Of a stretch of DNA of 64,000 bases, positions 63,627 to 64,000 are shown one piece after another; the stretch's first letter is position 1, and each line of letters starts with the position of its first letter. Both the position numbers and the translations under genes were made by a program. The notes beneath the pieces are model-generated. The model was not told where the DNA came from, searched no databases, and saw only the letters and a program-made list of their open reading frames with translations. Source of the DNA: RPQJ01 sp963778185 (GTDB lineage: Bacteria > Pseudomonadota > Gammaproteobacteria > Steroidobacterales > Steroidobacteraceae). The stretch lies in NCBI GenBank assembly GCA_963778185.1, contig CAVZTF010000003.1, positions 744,001-808,000 of the forward strand, in the 5' to 3' direction.

Positions 63627-64000
63627 ATGGCACCGGACGGACTGAAGGATCTCGCCCACGCATTGCCGCCGGCGCTCGCGCCGATCGTCGGACTCGCGCT
63701 GGACCTGCGCTGGGTGTGGAACCACGCGAGCGACCGCGTCTGGGAGGCGCTCTCGCCGGAGGTCTGGCACCAGACCCACAATCCGCTGCTGGTCATCCAG
63801 AACACGCCGCGCAGCCGGTTCGAGCAGCTCGCGCGCAAGGCGGAATTCGTCGCGCAGGTCCGCAGCCTCGAGCGCGCGCAGGCGGAATACCTGGCCCGGC
63901 CAAGCTGGTTCCAGCAGGGCAACACCCTCGAGCGCCCGCTCGGCATCGCCTACTTCAGCATGGAGTACGGCATCACCGACGCGTTGCCGCTCTATTCCGG
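63627..64000 (+). CDS. glgP: Alpha-glucan phosphorylase, 5' end only
   Basis: The frame from ATG 63627 (MAPDGLKDLAHALPPALAPI), with a strong GAGGGGGG site upstream, stays open to the window edge (124 codons). LDLRWVWNHASDRVWEAL is the DUF3417-type N-terminal region of short-form glycogen/maltodextrin phosphorylases, and RPLGIAYFSMEYGITDALPLYSG contains the start of the catalytic domain. It would phosphorolyse alpha-1,4-glucans to glucose 1-phosphate. Most of the protein lies outside the window. Confidence 0.85.
   Translation, partial: MAPDGLKDLAHALPPALAPIVGLALDLRWVWNHASDRVWEALSPEVWHQTHNPLLVIQNTPRSRFEQLARKAEFVAQVRSLERAQAEYLARPSWFQQGNTLERPLGIAYFSMEYGITDALPLYS

Overview
The window is one contiguous stretch of high-GC bacterial chromosome, densely coding, with many GTG and TTG starts and frequent ATGA, GTGA and TGATG stop-start overlaps. 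The conserved rpsU-yqeY-dnaG-rpoD block with divergent tsaD, the split class II ribonucleotide reductase (as in pseudomonads), the Lrp-type regulator beside a bkd operon and the aryl polyene pigment cluster together suggest a gammaproteobacterium, probably related to Xanthomonadales, Nevskiales or Steroidobacterales. That placement is an inference from gene content; no 16S gene is present.

Layout. 1-4785 (minus): 5' part of an RND efflux permease, then split nrdJ with a terminator and an upstream region carrying NrdR-box-like palindromes. 5352-14088: DegQ-type protease, a metallo-aminopeptidase lipoprotein, cca, uppP, a MidA-type methyltransferase, a PTR1-like pteridine reductase, folK, folB and tsaD. 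14197-19567: rpsU, yqeY, dnaG and rpoD, interrupted between yqeY and dnaG by a palindromic dispersed repeat that also follows degQ. RpoD carries an unusual N-terminal Lys/Ala/Pro extension of about 160 residues. 19688-20730: a small lipoprotein and a GreA/GreB-like factor.

20727-38834 is an aryl polyene (APE/xanthomonadin-type) cluster built from four transcription units of alternating direction. It holds two ketosynthases plus a ketosynthase-like chain-length-factor protein, two acyl carrier proteins, an ACP ligase, a ketoreductase, four hotdog dehydratase domains, a thioesterase, a methyltransferase, acyl- and glycosyltransferases, a halogenase-like flavoprotein, a LolA-like carrier, an MMPL exporter and a phosphopantetheinyl transferase. 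No gene for making the aryl starter (chorismate lyase, 3-hydroxybenzoate synthase or ammonia lyase) is visible.

38839-53859: carbonic anhydrase, a DctPQM TRAP transporter, TerC, a tRNA-Ile(CAU) gene interrupted in its anticodon loop by a 237-nt group I intron, a PQQ-type sugar dehydrogenase, an ECF sigma/anti-sigma pair, and a branched-chain amino acid catabolic operon (bkdA1-bkdA2-bkdB-ilvE) divergent from an Lrp/BkdR-like regulator, followed by a CarS-like protein and an aldo/keto reductase.

54215-61002 is the most unusual block. A perfect FNR/Anr box at class II spacing precedes a heme-copper oxidoreductase operon: a small subunit, a CuA subunit II, and a subunit I that keeps all metal-binding histidines but lacks the cross-linked active-site tyrosine at the usual positions, with Gln-Gln in the TM6 motif. 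The operon continues with heme O synthase, SCO, a cytochrome b fused to two [4Fe-4S] clusters and an MvhD-like domain, and a bacteriohemerythrin. I read it as a candidate alternative nitric oxide reductase system. The window ends with an FAD oxidoreductase, a UPF0104 membrane protein, a HiPIP near a Fur-box-like palindrome, and the start of glgP.
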